Source of the DNA: Marinomonas spartinae
Lineage (GTDB): Bacteria; Pseudomonadota; Gammaproteobacteria; Pseudomonadales; Marinomonadaceae
DNA length: 64,000 nucleotides
Assembly (NCBI RefSeq): GCF_016461715.1
Contig: NZ_JAEMUI010000017.1
Coordinates: forward strand, 1-64,000
Direction: 5' to 3'
Made by a program: the position numbers and the translations under genes. Positions 37,164 to 47,487 of the stretch are shown here, in pieces (within the stretch, counting starts at the first letter, position 1; every line of letters begins with the position of its first letter). The notes beneath the pieces are model-generated. The model worked only from the letters and a program-made list of their open reading frames with translations, was not told where the DNA came from and did no database searches.

Positions 37164-37493
37164 ATGAGCACCAACGTACTGGCAGAACTTGCAGTAACAC
37201 TAGAACAACGGAAATCTGCTAACGCGGACTCATCTTATGTTGCCAGCCTTCATGCTAAGGGGTTAAATAAGATCCTTGAGAAGGTCGGTGAAGAAAGCAC
37301 AGAAACCATTATCGCCGCAAAAGACGCAGCCCTTTCGGGAGATAAAAGTGACCTTATCTATGAAACGGCCGATCTATGGTTTCACACCCTTGTCATGCTA
37401 TCTCACTTGGATTTAGGGCCGGATGCCATTTTAGATGAGCTCGCACGACGCTTTGATTTATCCGGCTTAGAAGAAAAGGCCAATCGCAATTAG
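37164..37493 (+). CDS. hisE: Phosphoribosyl-ATP pyrophosphatase
   Basis: HisE hydrolyses phosphoribosyl-ATP to phosphoribosyl-AMP in histidine synthesis. The 109-residue protein shows the MazG-like core [21 protein letters not shown] and [13 protein letters not shown], with Glu/Asp metal ligands. It is a stand-alone HisE with no fused HisI domain, and no hisI gene lies beside it, although pseudomonads have hisI-hisE at this place. The tat genes follow by nine bases. Confidence 0.95.
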   Translation: MSTNVLAELAVTLEQRKSANADSSYVASLHAKGLNKILEKVGEESTETIIAAKDAALSGDKSDLIYETADLWFHTLVMLSHLDLGPDAILDELARRFDLSGLEEKANRN

Positions 37494-37502
37494 GAGTAAG
37501 AA

Positions 37503-37718
37503 ATGTTAGGTGGTGTTAGTATTTGGCAATTACTGATTGTCTTAGCAATTTTAGTACTGATCTTCGGCACTAAAAAACTGAAAAATCTAGGCTCAGATCT
37601 AGGTAGCGCCGTTAAGGGCTTTAAAGAAGCTGTTAACAAAGAAGAGGATGAAAACGACAAGCAAACACAAAGCAAAGTCATTGAATCCGAAGTCAAAAAA
37701 GACGATAAGAGCGCCTAA
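37503..37718 (+). CDS. tatA: Sec-independent protein translocase TatA
   Basis: TatA forms the pore-like part of the twin-arginine export system for folded proteins. The 71-residue protein has the N-terminal membrane helix ([22 protein letters not shown]), the [14 protein letters not shown] hinge, the amphipathic helix [11 protein letters not shown], and a charged tail. AGGAG is seen before the ATG. Confidence 0.95.
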   Translation: MLGGVSIWQLLIVLAILVLIFGTKKLKNLGSDLGSAVKGFKEAVNKEEDENDKQTQSKVIESEVKKDDKSA

Positions 37719-37720
37719 CC

Positions 37721-38260
37721 TTGTTCGATATTGGTTTTTCTGAGTTACTGGTGATATTCGTCGTGGCCTTGATTGTTCTTGGCCCCGAGCGACTGCCTAT
37801 AGCTGCAAAAACAGCAGGCTTGTGGATTCGTAAAATACGACGCAGCATTAATGCCGTCCAGCGCGAGATTAATGCCCAGCTTGATCAGGAAGAACTTGCT
37901 CGCAAGATAGAACAAAACAATCAGCGCATCTTAAAAGAGGGTCAGGACGTTCAAAACGCCATTCTTTCAGCTGACAAATTGCCGATAGAAGAAAGTGCTC
38001 CTCAAAAAGTAAAAGTCACGCCAGAGGAGGACAAAGTGCCCCTTCAAGAAAGTGCCGTGACAGCGCAAAATACAGATACCAAAACAGAAGAAGCCAAAAC
38101 AGAGCCAGAGTCAGGCTTTAACGACCCAGCTTCTGTGAAGTCTGCTGCCTCTCCATCAACGGTAGAAGAACAACAGGATGATTCAATATTAAAAGAGGCT
38201 CATTCTTCAACAGTCAATACAAGAGAAAAAGCCGATACCACAGAGTCAACTCGTTCTTAA
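37721..38260 (+). CDS. tatB: Sec-independent protein translocase TatB
   Basis: TatB with TatC forms the receptor for twin-arginine signal peptides. The 179-residue protein starts with TTG two bases after the tatA stop, giving MFDIGFSELLVIFVVALIVLGPERLP, the exact TatB pattern with the conserved Glu8. A long amphipathic helix and an acidic, Glu/Ser/Thr-rich low-complexity tail follow. The close spacing suggests coupled translation, and the TTG may help keep TatB below TatA. Confidence 0.94.
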   Translation: MFDIGFSELLVIFVVALIVLGPERLPIAAKTAGLWIRKIRRSINAVQREINAQLDQEELARKIEQNNQRILKEGQDVQNAILSADKLPIEESAPQKVKVTPEEDKVPLQESAVTAQNTDTKTEEAKTEPESGFNDPASVKSAASPSTVEEQQDDSILKEAHSSTVNTREKADTTESTRS

Positions 38261-38285
38261 TTAACTTGCGGATTGTATACCCTTT

Positions 38286-39047
38286 ATGAGCACAGATTCT
38301 CACGATCAAGCACCGCTGGTCGCTCATTTACTTGAGCTACGTAATCGCCTACTTAAGTCCATCGTGGTGATATTGATTATTTTCCTTGGCCTATATTACT
38401 TCGCCAATGACCTGTACTTAATCGTATCCGAACCGCTACGTATGCTTCTTCCTAAAGGAAGCACACTGATTGCAACCGAGGTCGCTTCTCCTTTTCTCGC
38501 ACCGCTCAAGCTGACCTTTGCCATCTCTGTGTTAATTTCTATTCCCTTTACCTTATATCAGGCGTGGTCTTTTATTGCTCCCGCACTTTATAAGAATGAA
38601 AAAACCGTTGCTATTCCACTGCTGATTTCTAGCGTCATCTTATTCTATGCAGGCGTTCTCTTTGCCTACTACGTGGTATTGCCGTTAATCTTTGGCTTCT
38701 TTACCTCCGTTGGGCCAAGCGACGTTCGAGTCATGACGGACATTAACAACTACCTGAACTTTGTTTTGAAGCTCTTTTTTGCCTTTGGCATCACCTTTGA
38801 GATCCCTGTGGCAACCTATTTGCTCATCAAAGCAGGTATCACAACCGTCGAAAGTCTCTCCAAAAAACGCCCTTATATCATTCTTGCCTGCTTTGTGATT
38901 GGCATGCTACTGACACCACCTGATATTTTCTCTCAGACATTATTAGCGGTACCAATGTGGATGCTATTTGAAATGGGATTATTAGCAGGTCGCACGGTCA
39001 AAGTCGTTTCTGAAGATGAATCAGAAGAAGCAACGGAGACCAATTAA
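38286..39047 (+). CDS. tatC: Sec-independent protein translocase TatC
   Basis: TatC is the six-helix membrane core of the Tat translocon. The 253-residue protein begins with the conserved APLVAHLLELRNRLLKS, has the FIAPALYKNEK segment and the periplasmic Pro-rich loops, and ends in an acidic tail. It is the last gene of the ubiE-ubiB-hisE-tatABC run. Confidence 0.96.
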   Translation: MSTDSHDQAPLVAHLLELRNRLLKSIVVILIIFLGLYYFANDLYLIVSEPLRMLLPKGSTLIATEVASPFLAPLKLTFAISVLISIPFTLYQAWSFIAPALYKNEKTVAIPLLISSVILFYAGVLFAYYVVLPLIFGFFTSVGPSDVRVMTDINNYLNFVLKLFFAFGITFEIPVATYLLIKAGITTVESLSKKRPYIILACFVIGMLLTPPDIFSQTLLAVPMWMLFEMGLLAGRTVKVVSEDESEEATETN

Positions 39048-39180
39048 GCCTTAAAGGACCTATCAATAGGGTGAACTAGAATGCCTACCAGCGTTCTTTT
39101 TACCCTTTGCACGAAGAACCTAGACCTTTAGCCCGCTCTTCTTTACTCTGTACGTTGCACAGTCAAACTAAGGAAGCGAC

Positions 39181-40128
39181 ATGAAAATCATTGGGGCCGA
39201 AGAAGTTCAGCAAACATTATCCTTCGAAGAATTGATTCCCGCTCTGGCGCTCGCCTTTCGCAGCGAGTTTGGCATGCCACAACGACACGTCTACCCACTT
39301 CCCGGCGGTACAACCGAAAAACACGACACCTTTGCCGTTTTACCGGCTTGGACAAAGGATGTCATCGGTGTTAAATCTTTCACCCACTATCCCGACAACC
39401 CCAACCAAGGCCGTTTAACCGTGGCAGCTCAGGTCTTGCTATTCGACAGAGAGACGGGGAGCCCCATCGCGCTGGTCGATGGCACCAGTTTAACCTATTG
39501 GCGAACCGCTGCTGTATCGGCATTAGCCTCCAGTATACTGGCCCGCAAAGATGCCAGCACACTTTTGCTCTTCGGAACAGGCGAACTCGCGCCTTATATG
39601 GCGTTAGCACATGCCAGCGTTCGCCCCATCCAGCATATTTTCATCCATGGCCGCTCACAAGAAAAGAGCAGCAAGGTGCAAGCCCTTATTCAAGCCGCAC
39701 GCCCCGACCTCAACGTCAATATCTGCGATAATATTGAGGATGTTATCACTCAAGCGGACATCATTAGCTGTGCCACAGGCAGCCCTACTCCTCTGTTTAA
39801 AAGTGTGCATCTGGCGGCAGGTACACACATTGATTTAGTGGGAAATCATCACGCTAGCTGTCGAGAATGCGATACGGCCACTATAAAAATGTCCCATGTG
39901 ATAGTTGATAGCCGATTAAATGTCTTAAACGAGGCTGGAGAGATTTTGATTCCACTCAAAGAAGGCAGTATTAATGAATCACACATCAAAGGCGAGTTGG
40001 CAGAGCTCTGTTCAGGCAAGGCACAAGGACGAAAGAGCAATAGCCAAATTACTTTGTTTAAATCGGTTGGTACAGCCCTTGCCGATGTGGTCAGTGCTTA
40101 TCATGTATATCAAGCGCTGAATGGTTAA
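39181..40128 (+). CDS. Ornithine cyclodeaminase / mu-crystallin family protein
   Basis: This NAD(P)-dependent family includes ornithine cyclodeaminase, alanine dehydrogenase and delta-1-pyrroline-2-carboxylate reductases. The 315-residue protein has the substrate region GVKSFTHYPDNPNQG, the Rossmann-like LLLFGTGELAPYMALAHA and IISCATGSPTPLF. Here GTGELA replaces the more common GTGxQA. The closest role may be reduction of cyclic imino acids, which would fit the lysine or proline catabolism suggested by the right edge, but that is inference. AAGGAAG precedes the ATG. Confidence 0.85.
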   Translation: MKIIGAEEVQQTLSFEELIPALALAFRSEFGMPQRHVYPLPGGTTEKHDTFAVLPAWTKDVIGVKSFTHYPDNPNQGRLTVAAQVLLFDRETGSPIALVDGTSLTYWRTAAVSALASSILARKDASTLLLFGTGELAPYMALAHASVRPIQHIFIHGRSQEKSSKVQALIQAARPDLNVNICDNIEDVITQADIISCATGSPTPLFKSVHLAAGTHIDLVGNHHASCRECDTATIKMSHVIVDSRLNVLNEAGEILIPLKEGSINESHIKGELAELCSGKAQGRKSNSQITLFKSVGTALADVVSAYHVYQALNG

Positions 40129-40156
40129 TTCTTAACGATCAATCGAGCATAAATAC

Positions 40157-40591
40157 TTAATTCAATAAAAAAGTGACAGGGCCATCATTGGTAAAAGACA
40201 CTTTCATATCCGCGCCAAAGCGCCCAGTCTCAACACGATCATACTGGGCGCGCACTTTTTCCACAAAATCATTAAACAAACGCTCCCCTTCTGTAGGCAC
40301 AGCGGCTGTGGAAAAACCTGGTCGTAATCCCTTCTTAGTTTCAGCCGCTAAAGTAAATTGCGATACCAGCAACACGCCACCACCCACTTGCTGAACATTC
40401 AGATTCATCTTGCCATCACCATCGCTAAACATACGATATTTCAACAGTTTATCGGCCAACCTTTGGGTATCTGCTTCTGTATCGCCTTTTTCAATTCCTA
40501 CCAATACGAGCTGCCCGTGATCAATGGCACCTACCGTTTCACCCTCAACCACCACTTTGGCATTTAACGCCCTTTGCACTAATACTTTCAT
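40157..40591 (-). CDS. dtd: D-aminoacyl-tRNA deacylase
   Basis: Dtd hydrolyses D-amino acids wrongly attached to tRNA. The 144-residue protein has the SQFTLAAETKKGLRPGFS motif and the C-terminal NDGPVTFLLN that form the active site across the dimer, and the standard length. It converges with the ornithine cyclodeaminase homologue. Confidence 0.96.
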   Translation of the reverse strand: MKVLVQRALNAKVVVEGETVGAIDHGQLVLVGIEKGDTEADTQRLADKLLKYRMFSDGDGKMNLNVQQVGGGVLLVSQFTLAAETKKGLRPGFSTAAVPTEGERLFNDFVEKVRAQYDRVETGRFGADMKVSFTNDGPVTFLLN

Positions 40592-40647
40592 ACTTTCCTT
40601 CCTAGTTCCGCCCCACTAAATGAGTCGTATGACTTTAACAAAGTCTA

Positions 40648-40675
40648 GAAAAAACAAAAGCGCCCGAAGGCGCTT
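40648..40675 (-). terminator. Terminator after typA with a UUCG-type loop
   Basis: On the minus strand AAGCGCC-TTCG-GGCGCTT forms a 7-base stem with the very stable UUCG tetraloop, followed by TTGTTTTTTC. Confidence 0.85.
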
Positions 40676-40762
40676 CTGCTCGCTCACAGATTTATTTGCA
40701 TAAACCCATTTGCTGCTGCTCTATTTCAACAGCTCTTTTAGAGCTATTTACTTAAGCTATTT

Positions 40763-42583
40763 TTACTTACGACCAGCGCGTTTACGCTCGTTTTCAGTTA
40801 ACAACTTCTTACGAATACGAATACTTTCCGGCGTTACTTCTACCAATTCGTCGTCTTCGATAAACTCAAGCGCTTGCTCTAGGGTATGACGAATCGGTGG
40901 CGTCAAGGTCAAAGCTTCATCTGTACCAGAGGCGCGCATGTTCGTTAACTGCTTACCTTTAACTGGGTTAACGGTTAAGTCATTATCTCGTGAATGAAGA
41001 CCAATAACTTGACCTTCATATACTTCAACTGCATGTCCTAAGAACAAGCGACCACGACTTTGCAAGTTAAACAAAGCAAATGCAGCGGTTTTCCCCGTCA
41101 CCATACTGATCAATACACCGTTCTGGCGTCCACCAACATCCCCTTCTTTTACTGGACCATAATGGTCAAATACACTTGTCATGATACCTGAGCCAGAAGT
41201 AAGTGTGAGGAACAAGCCACGGAAACCAATCAAGCCACGAGAAGGAGACATAAACTCAAGACGTACACGGCCTTTACCATCTGGCTCCATGTTAGTTAAC
41301 TCAGCTTTACGCAAGCCAAGCTCTTCCATGATCGAACCTTGATGTTGTTCTTCCACGTCGATAACTACTTGCTCATAAGGTTCGTGAATTTTACCATCCA
41401 CTTCCTTTTGAACGACTTCAGGACGAGAAACCCCCATCTCGAAGCCTTCACGACGCATATTTTCGATCAATACAGAAAGGTGAAGCTCACCACGACCAGA
41501 GACAATAAACTTATCTGGCGCATCGCCTTGGCTAACACGCAAAGCCACGTTGTGAATCAACTCTTGATCTAAACGGTCTTTGATATTACGAGAAGTCACA
41601 AACTTACCTTCTTTACCAGCAAACGGAGAATCGTTCACCATGAAGGTCATGCTGACGGTTGGTTCATCTACCGTTAATGCAGGCAAAGCTTCAACACACT
41701 CTGGGTTACATAATGTGTCAGAAATACTTAGTCCATCAATACCTGTAATACAAACGATATCACCAGCAGCGGCTTTGTCTGTATCAACACGCGCTAGACC
41801 GTGATACCCCTTAACATTCAAGACTTTACCTTTACGCTCTTTGCCATCAGCAGACTTAACCACTACTTGTTGGTTCGGAGACAAACTACCACGTGTGATA
41901 CGACCGATACCGATAACGCCAACGTAGGAATCGTAATCCAATGCAGACACCTGCATTTGGAACATCCCTTCAGGGTCAACGTCTGGCACAGGCACACTGT
42001 CCACAATCATTTGGTAAAGCGGTGTCATGTCTTCTGCCATGTTTTCTGGATCATTACCAGAAATACCATTGATAGCAGACGCATAAATAACAGGGAAATC
42101 TAGTTGATCTTCAGTTGCACCAAGGCTGTCGAACAAATCAAACACTTGATCCATAACCCAATCAGGACGAGCACCAGGACGGTCAATTTTGTTAATAACA
42201 ACGATTGGACGAAGACCACGTTCGAACGCTTTTGAAGTAACGAAGCGGGTTTGTGGCATTGGACCATCAACCGCGTCAACCAACAACAACACAGAGTCCA
42301 CCATCGACAATACACGCTCTACTTCACCACCGAAGTCGGCGTGTCCAGGTGTATCTACGATATTGATACGGTAATCGTTCCACATAATTGACGTATTTTT
42401 CGCCAAAATGGTAATACCACGTTCTTTCTCTTGATCATTGGAGTCCATGATTCGTTCTGAACCAAGGTCTTTACGATCGAGCGTACCAGATTGACTTAGA
42501 AGTTGGTCAACCAAAGTTGTTTTACCATGGTCAACGTGGGCGATAATAGCTACGTTACGTAACTTTCTGATATCATTAGACAT
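40763..42583 (-). CDS. typA: Ribosome-associated GTPase TypA/BipA
   Basis: BipA is a translational GTPase used in ribosome assembly and stress, especially in cold. The 606-residue protein opens with [20 protein letters not shown] (G1), has [16 protein letters not shown] (G3) and [10 protein letters not shown] (G4), then elongation-factor-like domains and the BipA-specific C-terminal domain ([19 protein letters not shown]). It is a single-gene unit ending in a good terminator. Confidence 0.97.
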   Translation of the reverse strand: MSNDIRKLRNVAIIAHVDHGKTTLVDQLLSQSGTLDRKDLGSERIMDSNDQEKERGITILAKNTSIMWNDYRINIVDTPGHADFGGEVERVLSMVDSVLLLVDAVDGPMPQTRFVTSKAFERGLRPIVVINKIDRPGARPDWVMDQVFDLFDSLGATEDQLDFPVIYASAINGISGNDPENMAEDMTPLYQMIVDSVPVPDVDPEGMFQMQVSALDYDSYVGVIGIGRITRGSLSPNQQVVVKSADGKERKGKVLNVKGYHGLARVDTDKAAAGDIVCITGIDGLSISDTLCNPECVEALPALTVDEPTVSMTFMVNDSPFAGKEGKFVTSRNIKDRLDQELIHNVALRVSQGDAPDKFIVSGRGELHLSVLIENMRREGFEMGVSRPEVVQKEVDGKIHEPYEQVVIDVEEQHQGSIMEELGLRKAELTNMEPDGKGRVRLEFMSPSRGLIGFRGLFLTLTSGSGIMTSVFDHYGPVKEGDVGGRQNGVLISMVTGKTAAFALFNLQSRGRLFLGHAVEVYEGQVIGLHSRDNDLTVNPVKGKQLTNMRASGTDEALTLTPPIRHTLEQALEFIEDDELVEVTPESIRIRKKLLTENERKRAGRK

Positions 42584-42991
42584 TTATAGTTCTCTGCATT
42601 TAGCGTAAGCAAGAAGATACACCGCCGCTTGGCTTGGGCTATTATGCTATTCAAGCGCGTCGGATCTTGGTGCGGGGTAAAATTCGCGCAATTGTACCCT
42701 TATATTGATCAATATCCCATTAAAGAGACAAAAAAAGTCACAATAATTAATCGAGGCCAATCTGCACGCAATAAAAATACTCGTTTCTAAGACACAATCC
42801 GTGTGAAATAAAAATCAATTCTATCTCAAACCTATTGTGACCATTTTGCATCACTTTTATGTCAGTGTGATTACTGTTTATTCAGCCCCAGCAATTCATC
42901 AAATAAGCAGGACAAAATACCTATTGGAGGCTTTGCATTGATATAAATACTAGACAGCCCATTGCTGGGCTAATCTCATACTAAGAGGGAG
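42584..42991. other. Intergenic region between typA and thiI
   Basis: This 408-base stretch holds no supported gene. It contains a perfect 14-base palindrome ATATTGATCAATAT at 42702-42715, about 120 bases upstream of typA. A small hairpin AGCCCA-TTGC-TGGGCT at 42956-42971 lies just after thiI on its strand; it has no long T-run, so it is at best a weak terminator. Confidence 0.4.
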
Positions 42992-44443
42992 TTAAGGTAA
43001 ATAAATACCTACATTAGTTCGACCTTTACCCAACAAATAAGACGCATGGATACGACTCATGACGCCTTTACCACAATATAACAGGTGCATTGTCTCTTGG
43101 TCTAAATCATGCCAGCTAGACTCTAACGCAAAAAAAGGAATCACTTTAACCGGACGACCACTGACTTTCAAAGGACGCTTCGCCGCTTCATCCGGATGAC
43201 GAATATCCACTATTACTTCATCGCCGACAGGCATACGGACGACTGGAACCTCGCCTTGATATTGTTTTGCTACATCATCCATTACATTTTGGATAGACAT
43301 AACTTGAGCCTCTTCCACCGCTTTTTCCAGCACCGCAAAATCAAATTTACTTTCTTCGCGTTCTACTCGGTGCATACGGGCACGAGTAGTCGGGTTGACG
43401 GAAATCACACCACAGAATTCTGGCATGCTGGCCGCAAAAGGCGCGGTGCCAATCTCAATGGCTTTATCGATAATAGCCTGTTTATTAGTGGTAATCAGCG
43501 GGCGAAGCACCAATTCGTCTGTCACTTGATCGATGACTTTCAAATTTATTAATGTTTGACTAGAGACTTGTGCGACACTCTCGCCGGTTACCAGCGCTTT
43601 CGCCCCAACACCTTCCATTACCTTAGAAGCCGCTCTTAGCATCATACGCTTGAGGATAACCCCCATCTCAGCATTATCAACCTTGGTCAGTATCTCCCCC
43701 ACCACCGCTTCAAAAGGCACCGTAACAAATTTAACATTAAGACCAGAGCCGTACTTCTCCCAAATAAAGTTAGAGACTTGTTTCACACCAATTTCGTGGG
43801 CATCGCCACCTAGATTGAAAAAGCAAAAGTGCGTTTTTAGACCTCGACTCATTGTCATAAAAGAACTGACAGTGGAATCATATCCCCCAGACATAAGAGA
43901 CAATACTGAGTCCTGGGAACCCAATGGGTATCCACCCAAGCCCTCTACACGCTGTTCAATCATCCACACACGCTGATCACGAATATCGATAGGTACCAGT
44001 ACTTCAGGGTTTTTCAAACGCACCGCTAAGGCGCCGCTACGCGCTTTTAAACAGCCGCCAATGTAACGCTCAGCCTCGACCGAAGTAAAATCATGGTGAC
44101 CAACTCGTTTGACTCGAACAGCAAAAACAGCATCTTTTAACATTTCGCCATAAGACACCATGGCTTCTTCTACAATGTCATCTAGATCAGTAAATGAAAA
44201 CTCACGAACAAACTGAAAATGCGCGATACCAGCAATATTAGACAGAGCTGTGGTGAAATCCTCACGTAGCTCATCCTTTTCAGAAAGCACCTCGATGAAA
44301 TCCCAATTACCCGCCACAACAACATCAGCATCATGCTTTTTAAGAACCAACCTCATATTATGACGAAGTTGCTTTACAAACGCCTTTCTCACTGGACGAC
44401 TTTTGATAGTGATTTCAGGGAAGAACTTAACAATAAATTTCAT
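42992..44443 (-). CDS. thiI: tRNA 4-thiouridine synthase / sulfurtransferase ThiI
   Basis: ThiI thiolates tRNA uridine 8 and supplies sulfur for the thiamine thiazole. From the ATG at 44443 it has 483 residues: a ferredoxin-like and THUMP region, the PP-loop SGGYDSTVSSFM (residues about 185-200), and a C-terminal rhodanese domain with the catalytic Cys in LLYCGKG (about residue 457). This is the long, enterobacterial-type form capable of both roles. An upstream in-frame start would add 29 residues of no clear value. It diverges from glnA. Confidence 0.95.
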   Translation of the reverse strand: MKFIVKFFPEITIKSRPVRKAFVKQLRHNMRLVLKKHDADVVVAGNWDFIEVLSEKDELREDFTTALSNIAGIAHFQFVREFSFTDLDDIVEEAMVSYGEMLKDAVFAVRVKRVGHHDFTSVEAERYIGGCLKARSGALAVRLKNPEVLVPIDIRDQRVWMIEQRVEGLGGYPLGSQDSVLSLMSGGYDSTVSSFMTMSRGLKTHFCFFNLGGDAHEIGVKQVSNFIWEKYGSGLNVKFVTVPFEAVVGEILTKVDNAEMGVILKRMMLRAASKVMEGVGAKALVTGESVAQVSSQTLINLKVIDQVTDELVLRPLITTNKQAIIDKAIEIGTAPFAASMPEFCGVISVNPTTRARMHRVEREESKFDFAVLEKAVEEAQVMSIQNVMDDVAKQYQGEVPVVRMPVGDEVIVDIRHPDEAAKRPLKVSGRPVKVIPFFALESSWHDLDQETMHLLYCGKGVMSRIHASYLLGKGRTNVGIYLP

Positions 44444-44776
44444 AGGAATTGCAACGCATACCAGATGGTTAAAAAAGGCGCACAGTATAATAAAAGATGC
44501 CAAGAACGAAAACCGACATTTTTGCACCAATATAAAGCATGCGCAGGTTTTATTGCCCTTTATTGGTTCATTTATTTATTGTATTGTCTTTTAGCTGGCC
44601 ACAGAAGTGTGCGTTTTTTATGAGTTTTTTTTTAAGGCAATGTTTTAAAAGGTTTTTTTATAATGCCCAACATTCTGGCATAAGTTATGCTTTATATTGG
44701 GACATTGTGCTTACGGCTGGCACGCTTTTTCACAAAGTCGAATACTTTTTGTTTAAATTAAAATTGGAGAACAACT
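44444..44776. other. Intergenic region between thiI and glnA
   Basis: This 333-base region separates divergent genes. It holds several open frames without ribosome sites, T-rich tracts near 44620-44660, and the sigma-54-like site at 44676. I see no gene here. Confidence 0.45.
44676..44691 (+). promoter_or_regulatory. Candidate sigma-54 promoter of glnA
   Basis: TGGCATAAGTTATGCT has GG and GC exactly ten bases apart, as in -24/-12 promoters (consensus TGGCAC-N5-TTGC). It lies about 100 bases upstream of the glnA ATG. NtrB and NtrC encoded downstream would be the natural activators, but I could not find a clear pair of NtrC boxes. Confidence 0.4.
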
Positions 44777-46183
44777 ATGTCAAACAAGACCCTTGCTTTG
44801 ATTGCTGAGCACGACGCGAAGTGGGTTGACCTTCGCTTTACTGACTTCCGCGGTAAAGAGCAGCATGTGTCTATTCCAGCATCTTCTGTCGACGAAGAGT
44901 TTTTTGAAAACGGTCAAATGTTTGATGGTTCATCCATTGCAGGCTGGAAAGGCATCAACGAATCAGACATGATCATGATGCCACAAGACGATACAGCCCT
45001 AATTGATCCTTTTACAGAAGAAGCAACTGTCATTGTTCGCTGTAACATTATCGAACCTTCAACCATGCAAGGTTATGACCGTGACCCTCGTTCTGTTGCA
45101 CTACGCGCCGAAGAGTTTCTAAAATCTACTGGCCTTGGCGATACAGCTTTCTTTGGTCCAGAGCCAGAGTTCTTTGTATTTGATGATGTTCGCTGGAAAG
45201 CAGACATGTCTGGTTGTTCTGTAGAAATCAATGCAGAAGAAGCCGCTTGGGCATCTAACAAAAAATTCGAAGGCGGCAACATGGGCCACCGCCCTACTGT
45301 AAAAGGCGGCTACTTCCCAGTTCCACCTGTTGATTCTCACCATGATCTACGCGGTGCTATGTGCGGCGCAATGGAATCCATGGGCCTAGCCATTGAGGTT
45401 CACCACCACGAAGTAGCGACGGCTGGTCAAAACGAAATCGGTGTGAAATTCAACACCATGGTTAAAAAAGCAGACGAAGTACAAATCCTTAAGTACTGCG
45501 TACATAACGTTGCTCACGCATACGGCAAAACAGCGACTTTCATGCCTAAACCAATCGTTGGCGATAACGGTTCTGGTATGCACGTTCACCAATCTTTCTG
45601 GAAAGATGGCGTTAACCAATTCGCAGGTGACCAATACGCTGGCCTTTCTGAAACTGCTCTTTACTACATCGGCGGTATCATCAAGCACGCTAAAGCCTTG
45701 AATGCGTTTACTAACGCCTCTACTAACTCTTACAAGCGTCTTGTTCCAGGCTTCGAAGCCCCAGTTATGCTAGCTTACTCAGCTCGTAACCGTTCTGCTT
45801 CTATCCGTATTCCATACGTTGCTAGCCCTAAAGGTAAACGTATCGAAGCTCGCTTCCCTGATCCAACCGCTAACCCATACCTAGCCTTCGCAGCTATGTT
45901 GATGGCAGGCCTTGACGGTGTGAAAAACAAAATTCACCCTGGCGATGCTGCCGATAAAGACTTGTATGACCTTCCAGCAGAAGAAGCTTTGGCGATCCCA
46001 CAAGTTTGTAGCAGCCTAGAAGAAGCTCTGCGCAATCTAGACGAAGACCGCGAGTTCCTAACTCAAGGTGGCGTATTCTCTGACGACATGATAGATGCCT
46101 ATATCGACCTTAAGAAACAAGAAGCGCTTCGTGTATCAATGACTACGCACCCAGTTGAGTTCGAACTTTACTACAGCGTATAA
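44777..46183 (+). CDS. glnA: Glutamine synthetase type I
   Basis: GlnA joins ammonia to glutamate with ATP and is the main entry of nitrogen. The 468-residue protein has [18 protein letters not shown], the ATP-binding [19 protein letters not shown] and the NRSASIRIP substrate loop. Tyr397 in [10 protein letters not shown] is the adenylylation site of regulated GSI-beta enzymes. GGAG precedes the ATG. It is followed by a terminator and then ntrBC. Confidence 0.98.
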   Translation: MSNKTLALIAEHDAKWVDLRFTDFRGKEQHVSIPASSVDEEFFENGQMFDGSSIAGWKGINESDMIMMPQDDTALIDPFTEEATVIVRCNIIEPSTMQGYDRDPRSVALRAEEFLKSTGLGDTAFFGPEPEFFVFDDVRWKADMSGCSVEINAEEAAWASNKKFEGGNMGHRPTVKGGYFPVPPVDSHHDLRGAMCGAMESMGLAIEVHHHEVATAGQNEIGVKFNTMVKKADEVQILKYCVHNVAHAYGKTATFMPKPIVGDNGSGMHVHQSFWKDGVNQFAGDQYAGLSETALYYIGGIIKHAKALNAFTNASTNSYKRLVPGFEAPVMLAYSARNRSASIRIPYVASPKGKRIEARFPDPTANPYLAFAAMLMAGLDGVKNKIHPGDAADKDLYDLPAEEALAIPQVCSSLEEALRNLDEDREFLTQGGVFSDDMIDAYIDLKKQEALRVSMTTHPVEFELYYSV

Positions 46184-46217
46184 GCATTGTAGCCAATAAA
46201 AAGTCAGTATTTTTAGT

Positions 46218-46250
46218 AAAAAGCCTCGCCTTATATCGGGGCTTTTTTTT
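46218..46250 (+). terminator. Terminator between glnA and ntrB
   Basis: AAAAAGCCTCG pairs with CGGGGCTTTTT (one T-G pair), ending in eight T. It lets glnA be expressed above ntrBC. Confidence 0.85.
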
Positions 46251-46401
46251 GCGCTAAAATAAACCAAACAATCTTAATAGCACCAAAATAGTGCAATCAG
46301 ATAGACTCTATCCAGCAAACCCCGTATAAACAGGCCTTATTGATTTGCCCAATGTTGGTTCGTATTTTGCACATAATAAGATTCAATAGAGAGGCACCCA
46401 A

Positions 46402-47487
46402 GTGTATAGCTTATTAATAGACCACTTATCGACCGCCGTGGTTCAAGTTAACCGCGAGCTCGGGATTGAATATTTAAATCCGGCAGCCGAAATGCTGCTG
46501 GCAGTTAGTCGCCGACGTATTTACGGCCAAGATATCGGAGCAGCTTTTCGTGAAAACGAAGAAAGCATTGCTTCTTTGTATGCTGCCATCGAGTCAGGCC
46601 ACCCTTTCACAAAGCGAGATGCCGAAGTCGAACGCGCTAATGGAAAAAAATTGTTCTGTGATTACACAGTGACGCCTATTACCGGCACCATGAATACTAC
46701 GGACAGTCTACTGATTGAGTTTTACCCTAGGGATCGCATGAAGCGCATCTCTCAAGAAGACGAGCTGATTGCGAACCACCAATCAAGTAAAGAATTAGTG
46801 CGTGGCTTAGCCCACGAGATAAAAAACCCGCTCGGTGGTATTCGTGGAGCAGCACAATTGATCAGTCGAGCCTTTACCGATGAAGCGCTAAAAGACTATA
46901 CGCAAGTCATTATTGAAGAATCTGATAGGCTTAGGGACTTAGTGGATCGTTTGCTCGGACCACGTCAGTTGCCCCAAAAAGCACCATTGAATATTCACCG
47001 AGTATTGGAGCGAATTAAACAACTTATCTTGGTGGAAGCAGATGGTCAGATTGAGTTGATTCGTGACTATGACCCGAGTATTCCCGATATCATCGGTGAT
47101 GAATCCCAATTGATTCAAGCCATGCTCAATGTCACTCGTAACGCCATGCAAGTTCTTTTAGAGCAAGAAGAAAACCAACATAAAGAAATTAAGATAGTCA
47201 CTCGCGCCCTTCGTCAATTTACGATCGGAGCCAAGCGTCATCGCCTCGTATGTAAAGTAAGCATTATTGATAATGGCCCAGGTATTCCCGAACACATTAT
47301 GAAAACACTTTTTTATCCCATGGTGAGTGGGCGTGCTGACGGAACGGGTCTCGGGCTTTCGATTTCCCAGTCGGTCGTTCATCAACATAACGGCATTATC
47401 GAATGCAACAGCCATCCACAAAGAACAGAATTTAATGTCCTGATACCTATCGAGACAGCATCTCAAGATAAGGAGGAGAACCCATGA
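46402..47487 (+). CDS. glnL: Nitrogen regulation sensor kinase NtrB
   Basis: NtrB is a cytosolic histidine kinase/phosphatase, controlled by PII, that phosphorylates NtrC. The 361-residue protein starts with GTG after GAGG. It has a PAS-like N-terminal domain, the H-box GLAHEIKNPLGGIRGAAQLI, N-box NVTRNAMQVLL, and G-boxes DNGPGIPEH and GTGLGLSISQSVV. It has no membrane segment. Its stop overlaps the ntrC start. Confidence 0.96.
   Translation: MYSLLIDHLSTAVVQVNRELGIEYLNPAAEMLLAVSRRRIYGQDIGAAFRENEESIASLYAAIESGHPFTKRDAEVERANGKKLFCDYTVTPITGTMNTTDSLLIEFYPRDRMKRISQEDELIANHQSSKELVRGLAHEIKNPLGGIRGAAQLISRAFTDEALKDYTQVIIEESDRLRDLVDRLLGPRQLPQKAPLNIHRVLERIKQLILVEADGQIELIRDYDPSIPDIIGDESQLIQAMLNVTRNAMQVLLEQEENQHKEIKIVTRALRQFTIGAKRHRLVCKVSIIDNGPGIPEHIMKTLFYPMVSGRADGTGLGLSISQSVVHQHNGIIECNSHPQRTEFNVLIPIETASQDKEENP

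Noticed and set aside
42840..42870. CRP-like site (TGTGA ... TCAC)
   Set aside because: The half sites are ten bases apart instead of six.
44539..44808. 89-codon frame upstream of glnA
   Set aside because: It overlaps the glnA start and has the skewed Phe/Leu content of T-rich promoter DNA.
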